The notes under the pieces: generated by a model
The model's input: the letters and a program-made list of their open reading frames with translations, nothing else
What the model was told of the DNA's origin: nothing
The model's database searches: none
In this document: positions 1 through 7,686 of the stretch, in pieces
How the letters are laid out: each line of letters starts with the position of its first letter
Position numbering within the stretch: the stretch's first letter is position 1
Made by a program: the position numbers and the translations under genes
Assembly (NCBI GenBank): GCA_047634655.1
Contig: JBLIHY010000030.1
Location: 1 to 22,339 of the forward strand
Length of the DNA stretch: 22,339 nt
Direction: 5' to 3'
Source of the DNA: CANLBN01 sp047634655
GTDB lineage: Bacteria > Pseudomonadota > Gammaproteobacteria > Pseudomonadales > Cellvibrionaceae

Positions 1-75
1 GCTAGCGCAAAATCACCAGACTCCACCAGCGTATTAATTGATCGCTCAGGCCGTTCCGTTACGGTTTTTCAATAA
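1..75 (+). CDS. 3' end of an unidentified gene (partial)
   Basis: Frame 1 is open from the window edge to a TAA at 73-75 and gives 24 residues ending in LIDRSGRSVTVFQ. It lies 24 bp upstream of gcvP on the same strand, so the two are probably co-transcribed. In gammaproteobacteria gcvP often follows gcvT or gcvH, but this tail does not match the C-termini of those proteins that I know. Its identity is left open. With so few codons the reading frame itself is only likely, not proven. Confidence 0.4.
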   Translation, partial: ASAKSPDSTSVLIDRSGRSVTVFQ

Positions 76-99
76 ACTTACAGGGAATCTAATATTGCT

Positions 100-2931
100 A
101 TGACCCCGTTTTTGCACCGCCATATCGGCCCACGTCAAACAGATATTGATCACATGTTGGAAACGCTGGGCTACAAAACCCTGGACGACTTAACTCAGGC
201 CATCATTCCGCAGTCTATTGCCGATCACTCGCCACTAGACTTGCCGTCCGCACTGAGCGAAGAACAGGCACTGACTGAATTAAGGGGAATTGCCAAAAAA
301 AATCGGCTGAACAAGTCCCTGATTGGTCAGGGGTATTACGGTACGTATACCCCATCGGTGATCCAGCGGAATGTACTGGAAAACCCTGCTTGGTACACGT
401 CCTACACTCCTTATCAGCCGGAGATTTCACAGGGTCGATTGGAGGTTTTATTTTATTTTCAGACTTTGATCACTGAGTTGACTGGAATGGATATCGCCAA
501 TGCATCTTTACTGGATGAGTCGACAGCCGCCGCAGAGGCTATGAATCTTTGCCATCGTGCCGGCCGCGGCAGGAAAAATACTTTCCTGGTTTCGACTTTT
601 TGTCATCCACAAACCAAAGTCTTACTCGAGACACGTGCGGCTCCACTAAATATTGCTTTACGGGAATTCGACGAAACTAAACCGGTATCCGACTGGGAAG
701 ATGTTTTTGGTGTGTTGGTGCAATATCCCACCACCTATGGCGATATCTACGATTTAACTGAACTTTCGAATAGTGCACATCAACACAGAGCCATGGTGGT
801 TATAGCCGCGGACTTGCTGGCGCTGGCGCTGCTGAAAACACCCGCAGATCTGGGTGCTGATGTTGTGGTCGGAAGTTCACAACGCTTCGGCGTACCTATG
901 GGTTTTGGCGGTCCACACGCCGGTTTTTTTGCCACCACCGACAAACACAAACGCTCTATGCCGGGACGCCTGGTAGGCCAATCCATTGATGTCCATGGAA
1001 AACTCGCCTATCGGCTGGCTTTGCAAACACGGGAACAACACATTCGTCGTGAAAAAGCCACTTCAAATATTTGTACCGCCCAGGCCTTATTGGCCATGAT
1101 GGCCACTTTTTATGCTTGCTACCACGGCCCCGACGGCCTGAAAAGAATTGCCACCCGCGTACATCAATTGACGTCTCTACTGGCAACACAACTGCAGCAT
1201 CACGGCGTTCAACTGCTTAGTCGGCAATTTTTCGACACCTTGCACCTTGCTGCCGAGGACGTTACAGCGATATCGAAAAAGGCACTGGCCGATGGATACA
1301 ATGTCAATCAGCGCGACAAATACTTAACGGTTTCGCTGGATGAAACCAGTACCGTCGACGACGTAAAAGCTATCTTATCTTGGTTTGACATTAACGCTGA
1401 TATCACTGAGCATAGCCTTATCAGCGGAGACCTGCCTGAAGTCCATTTACCAAAATCGCTACAGCGCAACGATGAGTTTCTTACCCAAGCCGTATTTCAC
1501 CAGTATCATTCAGAAACAGAAATGATGCGCTACCTACGCCGCTTGACCGATAAAGATATCGCCTTGGATCGCGCGATGATTCCCCTTGGCTCCTGCACCA
1601 TGAAACTCAATGCGGCCAGCGAAATGGCGCCTATTACCTGGCCTGAATTTTCGCAGATTCATCCGTTTGCACCTCTCGAGCAAACCCGTGGTTATCAGAT
1701 CATGATTGAGCAATTGGAAAGCATGCTCTGCTCTGCCACTGGTTACGATGCGATTTCACTACAACCTAACGCTGGCTCTCAGGGAGAGTATGCCGGCCTG
1801 CTGGCGATTAAGGCTTACCACGAATCTCGTGACGATTACGGCCGAAATATCTGTCTCATCCCCAGTTCCGCACACGGTACAAATCCCGCCAGTGCTCAAA
1901 TGGCCAATATGCAAGTCAAGGTTGTAGACTGCGACGATCAAGGCAATATCGACCTCGATAATCTGAAAAATAAAATAGAAGAACATCCCCATCGAATTGC
2001 GGCCATCATGATTACCTATCCATCTACCCACGGTGTGTTCGAAGAAGCGATCGCTGAAGTTTGCGAGCAAGTCCACGCGGCCGGTGGACAAGTCTATATC
2101 GATGGCGCCAACATGAATGCCCTGGTTGGCGTTGCTAAACCGGGGAAATTCGGAGGGGACGTTTCCCACCTTAATTTGCACAAGACCTTTTGTATTCCCC
2201 ACGGAGGCGGTGGGCCTGGCGTCGGCCCTGTGTGTGTGAGCAAACACCTTGCTCCCTTTTTACCAGAAGATGGTCTCAACCTTCAGCGACGAGGTGCGGT
2301 CGTTGCCGCCGCTCCTTTCGGCAGTGCAATGATACTGCCGATTTCCTGGATGTACATGCGCATGATGGGCCCCCATGGGCTGCGTCAAGCGACTCAAGTA
2401 GCTATTCTAAGCGCCAATTATGTCGCGCATCGTTTGCAAAACCTTTTCCCTGTGCTGTATACCGGTAACCACCATTTGGTGGCTCACGAGTGCATTATCG
2501 ATACTCGTCCTATGAAAGCTTATGGTATTAGCGTGGACGATATTGCCAAGCGTCTGATCGACTATGGTTTCCATGCTCCAACCATGAGCTTTCCGGTCGC
2601 AGGTACCCTAATGATTGAGCCAACGGAGAGTGAAAGCTTGCAGGAGTTGGATCGCTTTTGTCGCGCCATGGAGTCCATTCATCGAGAATGTATGCAGGTG
2701 GTCAATGGCCAATTTCCGGCAGATAATAACCCCTTGGTCAACGCTCCGCACAGCGCGGAATTCCTATTGCGCAGCGATGCGGAACTTCCATACAGCAGAG
2801 AACAGGCAGTATTCCCAGACCAATCAATGGAACGTCATGGTAAATATTGGCCACCTATAGGCCGCGTCGACAACGTCTACGGCGATAAAAATCTCATCTG
2901 CTCTTGTCCGAGCATGCAGCAGTATCGTTAG
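100..2931 (+). CDS. gcvP: Glycine dehydrogenase (decarboxylating), glycine cleavage P-protein
   Basis: This is the P-protein of the glycine cleavage system. It decarboxylates glycine with pyridoxal phosphate and passes the aminomethyl group to the lipoyl arm of GcvH in the cytoplasm. The 943 residues match the single-chain form (E. coli about 957). The N-terminus carries the family opening RHIGP. The C-terminal half holds the PLP-lysine motif NLHKTFCIPHGGGGPG, with the Schiff-base lysine at about K695, and the PLGSCTMKLN motif near residue 500. An AGGGA about 13 bp upstream is a modest ribosome binding site. The gene follows an unidentified partial gene by 24 bp and is followed by a 372-bp gap. 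No gcvT or gcvH lies downstream. No glycine riboswitch is visible, but any such leader would lie before the window. Identification is secure. Confidence 0.98.
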   Translation: MTPFLHRHIGPRQTDIDHMLETLGYKTLDDLTQAIIPQSIADHSPLDLPSALSEEQALTELRGIAKKNRLNKSLIGQGYYGTYTPSVIQRNVLENPAWYTSYTPYQPEISQGRLEVLFYFQTLITELTGMDIANASLLDESTAAAEAMNLCHRAGRGRKNTFLVSTFCHPQTKVLLETRAAPLNIALREFDETKPVSDWEDVFGVLVQYPTTYGDIYDLTELSNSAHQHRAMVVIAADLLALALLKTPADLGADVVVGSSQRFGVPMGFGGPHAGFFATTDKHKRSMPGRLVGQSIDVHGKLAYRLALQTREQHIRREKATSNICTAQALLAMMATFYACYHGPDGLKRIATRVHQLTSLLATQLQHHGVQLLSRQFFDTLHLAAEDVTAISKKALADGYNVNQRDKYLTVSLDETSTVDDVKAILSWFDINADITEHSLISGDLPEVHLPKSLQRNDEFLTQAVFHQYHSETEMMRYLRRLTDKDIALDRAMIPLGSCTMKLNAASEMAPITWPEFSQIHPFAPLEQTRGYQIMIEQLESMLCSATGYDAISLQPNAGSQGEYAGLLAIKAYHESRDDYGRNICLIPSSAHGTNPASAQMANMQVKVVDCDDQGNIDLDNLKNKIEEHPHRIAAIMITYPSTHGVFEEAIAEVCEQVHAAGGQVYIDGANMNALVGVAKPGKFGGDVSHLNLHKTFCIPHGGGGPGVGPVCVSKHLAPFLPEDGLNLQRRGAVVAAAPFGSAMILPISWMYMRMMGPHGLRQATQVAILSANYVAHRLQNLFPVLYTGNHHLVAHECIIDTRPMKAYGISVDDIAKRLIDYGFHAPTMSFPVAGTLMIEPTESESLQELDRFCRAMESIHRECMQVVNGQFPADNNPLVNAPHSAEFLLRSDAELPYSREQAVFPDQSMERHGKYWPPIGRVDNVYGDKNLICSCPSMQQYR

Positions 2932-3303
2932 ATAGAATAATCTCTGTTAACTTGTTGTAAGCAAGGTGCTAAAAGGTCTGAAAAATGGTTGCGGTTGAGG
3001 CGCTCGATTGGCACCCTCGTCAGTTACTGGCGTTCAGCCACGGTCTTACGAGCGAATTTACCGGGTGGGGCTCACCTCAAGGTGCTCTAGATCCGGAGTG
3101 ATGTGGCCCAAGCTACTTTTCATCACTATCAGTTAAGAGTGTCGATTTATCTAAAAAAATAAAGCGTGTGAAGTGGAAATGGAGAAGTATTCTAGAGAGA
3201 CTTTTTGGATAGCTCCAAATAGAATACCGCTGTTTTTACATTGCCGTTTATGGCAGCATCCATTAATTGTAGATTCAACGATGGCAGGGCAAATCTCGAC
3301 ATC
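2932..3303. other. Gap between gcvP and yciO, mostly unexplained
   Basis: This stretch has no convincing gene, terminator or promoter. It holds one possible 38-codon ORF (2985-3101, ATG, with AAAAGG about 9 bp upstream). It also holds a 9-bp direct repeat, CAAGGTGCT, at 2962-2970 and 3078-3086 that roughly brackets that ORF. The part after 3130 is AT-rich and may carry the yciO promoter, but I could not pick a -35/-10 pair with confidence. Confidence 0.4.
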
Positions 3304-3918
3304 ATGACTCAATTTTTCAAGATACATTCCAAAAATCCCCAGGCGCGCCTGATTAAGCCGGTGGTTCATATTATCCGCAAGGGAGGTCTGATCGCTTACC
3401 CTACGGATTCCGCCTATGCCTTGGGCTGCCACATTGGCGATAAGATGGCACTAGACCGCATTCGCGCCATCCGCCAACTCGATAAGCAACATAACTTCAC
3501 TCTAATGTGTCGGGATCTTTCTGAAGTTGCTACCTATGCCAAGGTAAACAACCAGATGTTTCGCCTTATCAAAAGCCACATTCCAGGGCCCTTTACCTTT
3601 ATTCTAGAGGCCACTTCAGAAACTCCGCGGCGCTTGAAACACCCCCAGCGTCGTACTATTGGTATACGAGTCCCCGATAATGCCATTGTGATGGCAATAC
3701 TGGCGGATTTGGATGAGCCGATGATGACCAGTACACTGACGCTCCCTGGCAGCGACTTACCACTAACTGATCCACACGATATTCGTTCACTCTTAGAGCA
3801 TCAGCTAGAATTAGTCGTTGATGGTGGCTTTTGCGGAGTAACGGCGACTACAGTAGTGGACTTAACAGGAGACAGCCCTCGCGTTGCTCGCGAGGGCTGT
3901 GGTCAACTAAAGTTATAG
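3304..3918 (+). CDS. yciO: YciO, TsaC/Sua5 (YrdC-domain) family protein
   Basis: The 204-residue product aligns over its whole length with E. coli YciO (206 aa) as I recall it: FFKIHSKNPQARLI at the N-terminus, then YPTDSAYALGC, RIRAIRQL, NFTLMCRDL, and VVDLTGDSPRVAREG near the end. It belongs to the YrdC fold family that includes the threonylcarbamoyl-AMP synthases TsaC and Sua5. The cellular role of YciO itself is less settled. The frame stays open back to 3241, but the start at 3304 gives MTQFFKIHS, which matches the E. coli start MSQFFYIHP. Ribosome binding there is weak. The last codons encode a perfect 12-bp hairpin (3872-3900). dps follows after 109 bp. Confidence 0.93.
   Translation: MTQFFKIHSKNPQARLIKPVVHIIRKGGLIAYPTDSAYALGCHIGDKMALDRIRAIRQLDKQHNFTLMCRDLSEVATYAKVNNQMFRLIKSHIPGPFTFILEATSETPRRLKHPQRRTIGIRVPDNAIVMAILADLDEPMMTSTLTLPGSDLPLTDPHDIRSLLEHQLELVVDGGFCGVTATTVVDLTGDSPRVAREGCGQLKL
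3872..3900 (+). other. Strong 12-bp hairpin inside the 3' end of yciO
   Basis: ACAGCCCTCGCG (3872-3883) pairs perfectly with CGCGAGGGCTGT (3889-3900) around a 5-nt loop. It lies entirely within the yciO coding region, about 18 bp before the end of the stop codon. No T-run follows, so it is not a standard intrinsic terminator. It could slow 3' exonucleases or mark a termination or processing point before dps. Confidence 0.6.
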
Positions 3919-3938
3919 TCAGAGACAATTAAAGCTAT

Positions 3939-3964
3939 TTGATTTATTGAGTTTTATAAATCAA
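3939..3964. promoter_or_regulatory. Perfect 9-bp inverted repeat upstream of dps
   Basis: TTGATTTAT (3939-3947) and ATAAATCAA (3956-3964) form a perfect inverted repeat with an 8-bp spacer, 64 bp before the dps start. It is AT-rich and could be an operator for a dimeric regulator. A possible sigmaS-like -10 (CTAATAT, 3974-3980) lies just after it. A second small palindrome, GGGACAGTCCC, is at 3988-3998. The regulator is unknown. Confidence 0.4.
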
Positions 3965-4027
3965 TGGTTGCACCTAATATTGTATCTGGGACAGTCCCTT
4001 GAAAATTAATCATATGAGGAGATAATT

Positions 4028-4513
4028 ATGAAATCTACAGATGGCGTCGACATTGGCATCGAGCAGGATAAACGTAAAATCATTGCAGAAGGTCTCGGTC
4101 GCCTTTTGGCAGACACTTACACTTTGTACTTAAAGACTCACAACTTCCACTGGAACGTGACCGGTCCCCGATTTCGCGAATTACATTTGATGTTTGAGGA
4201 GCAATACACCGAGCTGGCCATTGCCGTCGACGAAATTGCGGAACGAATCCGCACTTTAGGGTTCCCGGCTCCTGGCACTTATGAGGATTTTTCTCGCCTC
4301 TCTGTCATCGATGATACTTCCGGCGTGCCCTCAGCAGATGAGATGATCAAGACGCTTACGCAAAATAACGAGGCTGTCGTTCTTACCGCTAGAAAAGTTT
4401 TGCTATCGGCACAAGATGGTGAAGACGAATCCACTGCCAGTCTGATCGCTGATCGCATGGTCGTCCACGAGAAAGTCGCCTGGATGCTTCGAAGCTCCTC
4501 CAGTTCTGACTAA
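4028..4513 (+). CDS. dps: Dps-type ferritin-like DNA-protection protein
   Basis: The 161-residue product is of the Dps family: a dodecameric cage that oxidises and stores iron with peroxide and protects DNA under stress. The inter-subunit ferroxidase ligands fall at the family spacing: H41 (in HNFHWNVTG), H53, E57, D68 and E72 (in DEIAERI). The C-terminal helix ADRMVVHEKVAWMLR is also typical. It ends in a serine-rich tail without the lysine-rich N-terminal extension used for DNA binding by E. coli Dps, so it may store iron more than it coats DNA. The ribosome binding site GAGGAG lies 7 bp before ATG. A perfect inverted repeat upstream may regulate it. It appears monocistronic. Confidence 0.95.
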   Translation: MKSTDGVDIGIEQDKRKIIAEGLGRLLADTYTLYLKTHNFHWNVTGPRFRELHLMFEEQYTELAIAVDEIAERIRTLGFPAPGTYEDFSRLSVIDDTSGVPSADEMIKTLTQNNEAVVLTARKVLLSAQDGEDESTASLIADRMVVHEKVAWMLRSSSSSD

Positions 4514-4716
4514 TCTTGTAGGTATTGGCCTCGTAAGTGCTGATTTCGAAGCAAGCAGCCTCGAAGTAACAGAAATGTATAGAGCTCGAATAGAAACAAA
4601 GTTCACCTCGAATTCGAGAAACTAACGAGTCACTCCAGTCCGGGCTATCCAGTCAACCAAAATCTAGCAACGGTGATGCGATAGCTCAGACAGCCTAAAG
4701 CGAAATAGACTTCTAG
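4514..4716. other. Gap between dps and the tRNA promoter
   Basis: I see no gene here. A perfect 12-bp palindrome, CTCGAATTCGAG, lies at 4607-4618. Several short TTCGAAGC-like words recur between 4487 and 4568. There is no clear terminator for dps. The rest of the interval up to 4860 is the tRNA promoter and leader, annotated separately. Confidence 0.4.
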
Positions 4717-4744
4717 TTGACGGCCTAACAACCACTGCTATAAT
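4717..4744 (+). promoter_or_regulatory. Sigma70 promoter of the tRNA-Leu gene
   Basis: TTGACG (4717-4722) and a perfect TATAAT (4739-4744) are separated by 16 bp. Transcription should start near 4751, about 110 bp before the mature tRNA. Confidence 0.8.
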
Positions 4745-4766
4745 CGCCTTCCTGATAAAGTGCTCT

Positions 4767-4801
4767 CGCTGAGAATATAAAAATACAATATATACTCAGC
4801 G
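4767..4801 (+). other. Hairpin in the tRNA-Leu leader
   Basis: CGCTGAG (4767-4773) pairs with CTCAGCG (4795-4801). After one mismatch, an inner ATATA/TATAT stem can extend it. It lies between the predicted transcription start and the tRNA. It may be a processing signal for the pre-tRNA leader. Confidence 0.4.
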
Positions 4802-4860
4802 CTAAAGTCTGTTATATATAGCTCCTTTATTTCGCTAGGCAATAGCGAGCACAATTCCAC

Positions 4861-4947
4861 GCCAGAGTGGTGAAATTGGTAGACACAGGGGATTCAAAAT
4901 CCCCCGCCTTAACAGGTGTGCCGGTTCGAGTCCGGCCTCTGGTACCA
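4861..4947 (+). tRNA. tRNA-Leu (anticodon CAA)
   Basis: This is an 87-nt type II tRNA with the CCA encoded. The acceptor stem GCCAGAG pairs with CTCTGGT, with one G-U pair at position 1-72. The anticodon loop TTCAAAA sits on a GGGGA/TCCCC stem and gives CAA, which reads the UUG leucine codon. A long variable arm (GCCTTAACAGGTG region) and the T-loop GGTTCGAGTCC are present. It has its own promoter at 4717 and a terminator at 4954, so it is a single-gene transcription unit. Confidence 0.97.
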
Positions 4948-4953
4948 AATTTA

Positions 4954-4985
4954 AAAAGCCTCGTAAATTCTGCGAGGCTTTTGCC
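4954..4985 (+). terminator. Intrinsic terminator of tRNA-Leu
   Basis: AAAAGCCTCG (4954-4963) pairs with CGAGGCTTTT (4973-4982) over a 9-nt loop. The last Ts of the stem serve as the U-tract. It begins 7 bp after the tRNA 3' end. Confidence 0.85.
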
Positions 4986-5139
4986 TGCAGCATAAGCCCA
5001 GCCAAAAGCACGTCACGGTGCGATAAAATCTTCGTAAGAAGTGGGCATTAGCTCATTTCTGAATATTGGTTTAAGCGGCTTACGGCCGAATTGTCAGCCT
5101 CATAGATCGGTGGCTCTTTGATCCAGTTTAATCACTATA

Positions 5140-5186
5140 AATCTCAGTATTAGCGGCTCCCGGAGCCGCCTCCATATATTGAGATT
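5140..5186 (-). terminator. Nested hairpin after the lipoprotein gene, candidate terminator
   Basis: An inner GC-rich stem, GCGGCT/AGCCGC (5153-5158 and 5164-5169), sits inside an outer pair, AATCTCA/TGAGATT (5140-5146 and 5180-5186). The structure begins 2 bp after the stop codon of the minus-strand lipoprotein gene. The minus strand then reads TATAG, so there is no proper U-tract. Termination or 3'-end stabilisation are both possible. Confidence 0.45.
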
Positions 5187-5188
5187 CT

Positions 5189-5893
5189 TTATTTGTCTAA
5201 GCCAATAGATTTAATGCCGTTGAAGATAACTCGCGAATCTCGCAGAACGGCAGTGTTCTTGTCGCCGTAAAGCTCGTAACTTTGGGGTTCGTAAGTAATA
5301 TCCGCAAGTTGGACCGCGGTATTGGCAAGGTCGGGATAGCGTTCCTCAGCTAGATTTAAGTCTCTTTCTTTAACGGGAGCGCTATGATCCAGGTTAACGA
5401 TGCCTTCTTGAAAGACTCCGTACTGGTAATCGTTGGGTTCCCGAGTGATTTCCAGGTTGAGTTCGCCAAGATATAGGACTCCACCCGGCCGCAATGCAAA
5501 ACGTAGAGACCACGGTGAATAGTTGCTTACTATCTCATAATTACCTTGGTAGAGGCGCCAGCGGTAGAATTCATACTCGCCAGGCGGCAGGGCGACTGCG
5601 AAGACGCTTCCCGCTCCCGGTGTGTTGGTTTTCATAAAATCAGCGGTCTTCGAAAGACCGGAAATTTCGTATACATTGAAAGTTTTATGTTTCCCCGAAC
5701 TTTCGTTGCGTAAGCTGAAGTTGACACCACTCGTTGTCATTTCATGGCCGGGCAGAGTGCCTGGTTTATCGGACCAGGATAGCGAGAAAATCAAGACAGC
5801 GTGATCGGGGCTGGGTATTGGTGCAGATGTCGTGAGTGTGTTGGCGCAACCAGCGATCGCCATGGTCAGCCACAGTAAATGTAAGATCTTCAT
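5189..5893 (-). CDS. Predicted lipoprotein of unknown function
   Basis: The 234-residue product starts with a short signal peptide ending in a lipobox, MAIAGC, with the acylated cysteine at position 16. It should be a membrane-anchored periplasmic or outer-membrane lipoprotein. The body looks like beta-rich sandwich: alternating hydrophobic strands, a central GSVFAVALPPGEYEFYRWRL segment, and aromatic residues through the middle. The PPGEYEF pattern recurs in small carbohydrate- or surface-associated beta-sandwich proteins, but I cannot assign a family. An AGAGGG ribosome binding site about 8 bp before ATG supports the start. It stands alone between tRNA-Leu and rpmE. A nested hairpin follows the stop codon. 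Confidence 0.85.
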   Translation of the reverse strand: MKILHLLWLTMAIAGCANTLTTSAPIPSPDHAVLIFSLSWSDKPGTLPGHEMTTSGVNFSLRNESSGKHKTFNVYEISGLSKTADFMKTNTPGAGSVFAVALPPGEYEFYRWRLYQGNYEIVSNYSPWSLRFALRPGGVLYLGELNLEITREPNDYQYGVFQEGIVNLDHSAPVKERDLNLAEERYPDLANTAVQLADITYEPQSYELYGDKNTAVLRDSRVIFNGIKSIGLDK

Positions 5894-6089
5894 TTCATAA
5901 CCCTCTGTCTGTTGTTAGGTGCGGCACAATTGGTTGGTTTTCCATAGAAAGATTTCAGCAAAATGGTTCCTGGACGAATAATAACCGTCGCATCTGTCGA
6001 TGATTGGAAGAGACTTCTCGTTGTAATAGTCGCTGATTCTGGTAATATCGCGACTCCTTCAAATCGGTAACCGTGCCGGATAGCTTAGG

Positions 6090-6117
6090 TTGACGCGCGA
6101 TCAGGTAGCGGTACTAA
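6090..6117 (+). promoter_or_regulatory. Candidate sigma70 promoter of rpmE
   Basis: TTGACG (6090-6095), a 16-bp spacer and TACTAA (6112-6117) would start transcription about 17 bp before the rpmE start. The -35 is good and the -10 is fair. GATAAT at 6119-6124 is a stronger -10 by itself but sits 23 bp from this -35. Confidence 0.45.
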
Positions 6118-6140
6118 AGATAATATGAGGTTGAGTTTTT

Positions 6141-6356
6141 ATGAAACAAGATATCCACCCTTCTTATAATGAAATTGCTGCGACTTGCAGTTGCGGAAAC
6201 GTCATTAAAACAGGGTCTACCCTAGCCGAAGATATTCACATCGATGTTTGTTCTGCCTGTCATCCGTTCTATACAGGTAAGCAGAAAGTCTTAGATTCTG
6301 GTGGTCGTGTCGATCGCTTTAACAAGCGTTTTGCGGGACGTTCATTTAAGAAATAG
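6141..6356 (+). CDS. rpmE: 50S ribosomal protein L31 (zinc-binding form)
   Basis: This 71-residue protein is the L31 of the large ribosomal subunit. It starts MKQDIHPSYNEI, as L31 proteins do. It carries four zinc-ligand cysteines (C16, C18, C37, C40), so it is the C+ form and not the cysteine-free YkgM paralogue made under zinc shortage. The basic C-terminus RFNKRFAGRSFKK is typical. TGAGGTTGAG lies just upstream as the ribosome binding site. It is a single gene with its own likely promoter. Confidence 0.97.
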   Translation: MKQDIHPSYNEIAATCSCGNVIKTGSTLAEDIHIDVCSACHPFYTGKQKVLDSGGRVDRFNKRFAGRSFKK

Positions 6357-6364
6357 CATTTTTA

Positions 6365-6384
6365 AGCCGCTTAAAATAGCGGCT
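6365..6384. terminator. Small hairpin after rpmE, weak terminator candidate
   Basis: AGCCGC (6365-6370) pairs with GCGGCT (6379-6384) over an 8-nt AT-rich loop, 8 bp after the rpmE stop codon. No T-run follows on the plus strand. A short T-run precedes the hairpin, so intrinsic termination is uncertain. Confidence 0.35.
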
Positions 6385-6724
6385 AACAGCTAAAATCAGC
6401 AAAATTACACTCAGAGAAACTGAAAAAACAAGAAACAACAGTCCTAACAAACTAAAAATCGTGGCTGTTGTTCTACCTCGCTATTTCACCCAAAAAGATT
6501 GATTCCGAAGTACGTTAAGAACGAACTAACCGAGAGAGTTATCCCGCACAGGCTAGATGCCCAGCGAATATAACTGTTCCGGAGAGCGGCCATTTTGCTT
6601 GTTTGAAAACTTGTATTTTCTCTGGGAAGTCTTATGTCCAAGGGACGAACTGAGGCTTTCAGGGATAGGTCAGTATGAGATAGTTGCCCGAAAGGATAGT
6701 GCTTGGGTGGACAAGGATGAAATA
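6385..6724. other. Gap between rpmE and comF
   Basis: I see no gene. An 8-bp inverted repeat, AACAACAG (6434-6441) and CTGTTGTT (6465-6472), has a 23-nt spacer. The comF frame is open back to an ATG at 6557, but that extension has no family resemblance and no ribosome binding site. I treat 6557-6724 as untranslated. Confidence 0.4.
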
Positions 6725-7471
6725 ATGAATATCAGGAAACTGTTTTTATATAACTCAAGTTGTGTTCGTAAACACCTATATCCACTAATCGATGATTTTC
6801 ACTACTGTCTAGCTTGTGGCGAATTTAATTCGCAAAGAATCTGTACTCGCTGCCAGGACTATCTCCCAAAGTTAAGAAATCCTTGTCAACACTGCGGAGT
6901 GCCTACTCCGCACGCTCATCAACGCTGTGGACAGTGCCTCAAAAATCCACCCGTCTTCGAGTCCGTTCACACACCTTGGACTTATGCCTCACCGCTAGAC
7001 AAACTACTGTACAATTTTAAACATCTCGGCGATCAATGTACTGGTAAAGCGCTGTCACAATTGTTATCTGTTGAGATAAAAAATGACTATTTTTCTCGGC
7101 ATTTGAGTCTTCCCGAAATATTAGTAGCTGTACCTATGTCCAAGCGCCAACAATGGCGGCGAGGTTTCAACCAGGCGGCTTTGCTTTGTACTGAACTCCA
7201 TCAAAGTTTCGGTATTCCGGTATTTACTGCCTTGAAGAGACGACACAGTGAAATTCAACAAAAGCAGCTTAACCGTCAACAACGACTAAGAAATCTGAGC
7301 GGATGCTTTCAGATTTCTGGTCAGCTTTCAGGGAAATCCGTTGCTATTGTTGACGATGTGGTTACTACTGGCGCCACCGCCAATACGCTTGCAAAAGCTT
7401 TGAGAAAAGCCGGGGCGGGAGAGATAAGGGTCTGGGCGCTCTGTCGGACGCCTTTGTCAGGTTACTTGTGA
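6725..7471 (+). CDS. comF: ComF family phosphoribosyltransferase-like protein
   Basis: This is a 248-residue ComF/GntX-type protein. Members are linked to DNA uptake in competent bacteria, where ComF helps bring single-stranded DNA into the cytoplasm, and to use of DNA as a nutrient. Eight cysteines (C28, C31, C40, C43, C54, C57, C68, C71) form two CxxC pairs of zinc ribbons. The C-terminal half is a type I PRTase fold with the PRPP-loop motif IVDDVVTTGAT (208-218). VPMSKRQQWRRGFNQAALL is another family hallmark. An ATG at 6557 would add 56 residues, but 6725 gives the family length and has AAGGA about 7 bp upstream. The usual bioB neighbour is not next to it here. Confidence 0.9.
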   Translation: MNIRKLFLYNSSCVRKHLYPLIDDFHYCLACGEFNSQRICTRCQDYLPKLRNPCQHCGVPTPHAHQRCGQCLKNPPVFESVHTPWTYASPLDKLLYNFKHLGDQCTGKALSQLLSVEIKNDYFSRHLSLPEILVAVPMSKRQQWRRGFNQAALLCTELHQSFGIPVFTALKRRHSEIQQKQLNRQQRLRNLSGCFQISGQLSGKSVAIVDDVVTTGATANTLAKALRKAGAGEIRVWALCRTPLSGYL

Positions 7472-7686
7472 GTCGCGAATAAAAAATATCCCCCAACTCC
7501 GAGATTTTAAATCTTCGTGGTCAGCGAGCGGCCGAAGCTTATCGCATCTGCTCGCGCTGTGCACTTGTATTCCTGCAGAGAATCTGGGGCGTAAAGGAGG
7601 TGTTTACGGCGTGTTCGAAATTCCAGAGTGCCCTTGGTGAGAGCCTCGTTAGTATAAACAAAAATACAATCTTCGAGAGTTGGACA

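Noticed and set aside
1..99. Glycine riboswitch before gcvP
   Set aside because: Only 99 bp are visible, and they are mostly the coding end of an upstream gene. No riboswitch structure is seen.
1759..2247. A 162-codon open frame on the minus strand inside gcvP
   Set aside because: It is fully antisense to a certain gene, has no recognisable motif, and its codons mirror the conserved gcvP sequence.
6557..6724. A 56-residue N-terminal extension of comF
   Set aside because: No ribosome binding site is seen at 6557, and the extension lacks family similarity. The ATG at 6725 has AAGGA and gives the usual ComF length.
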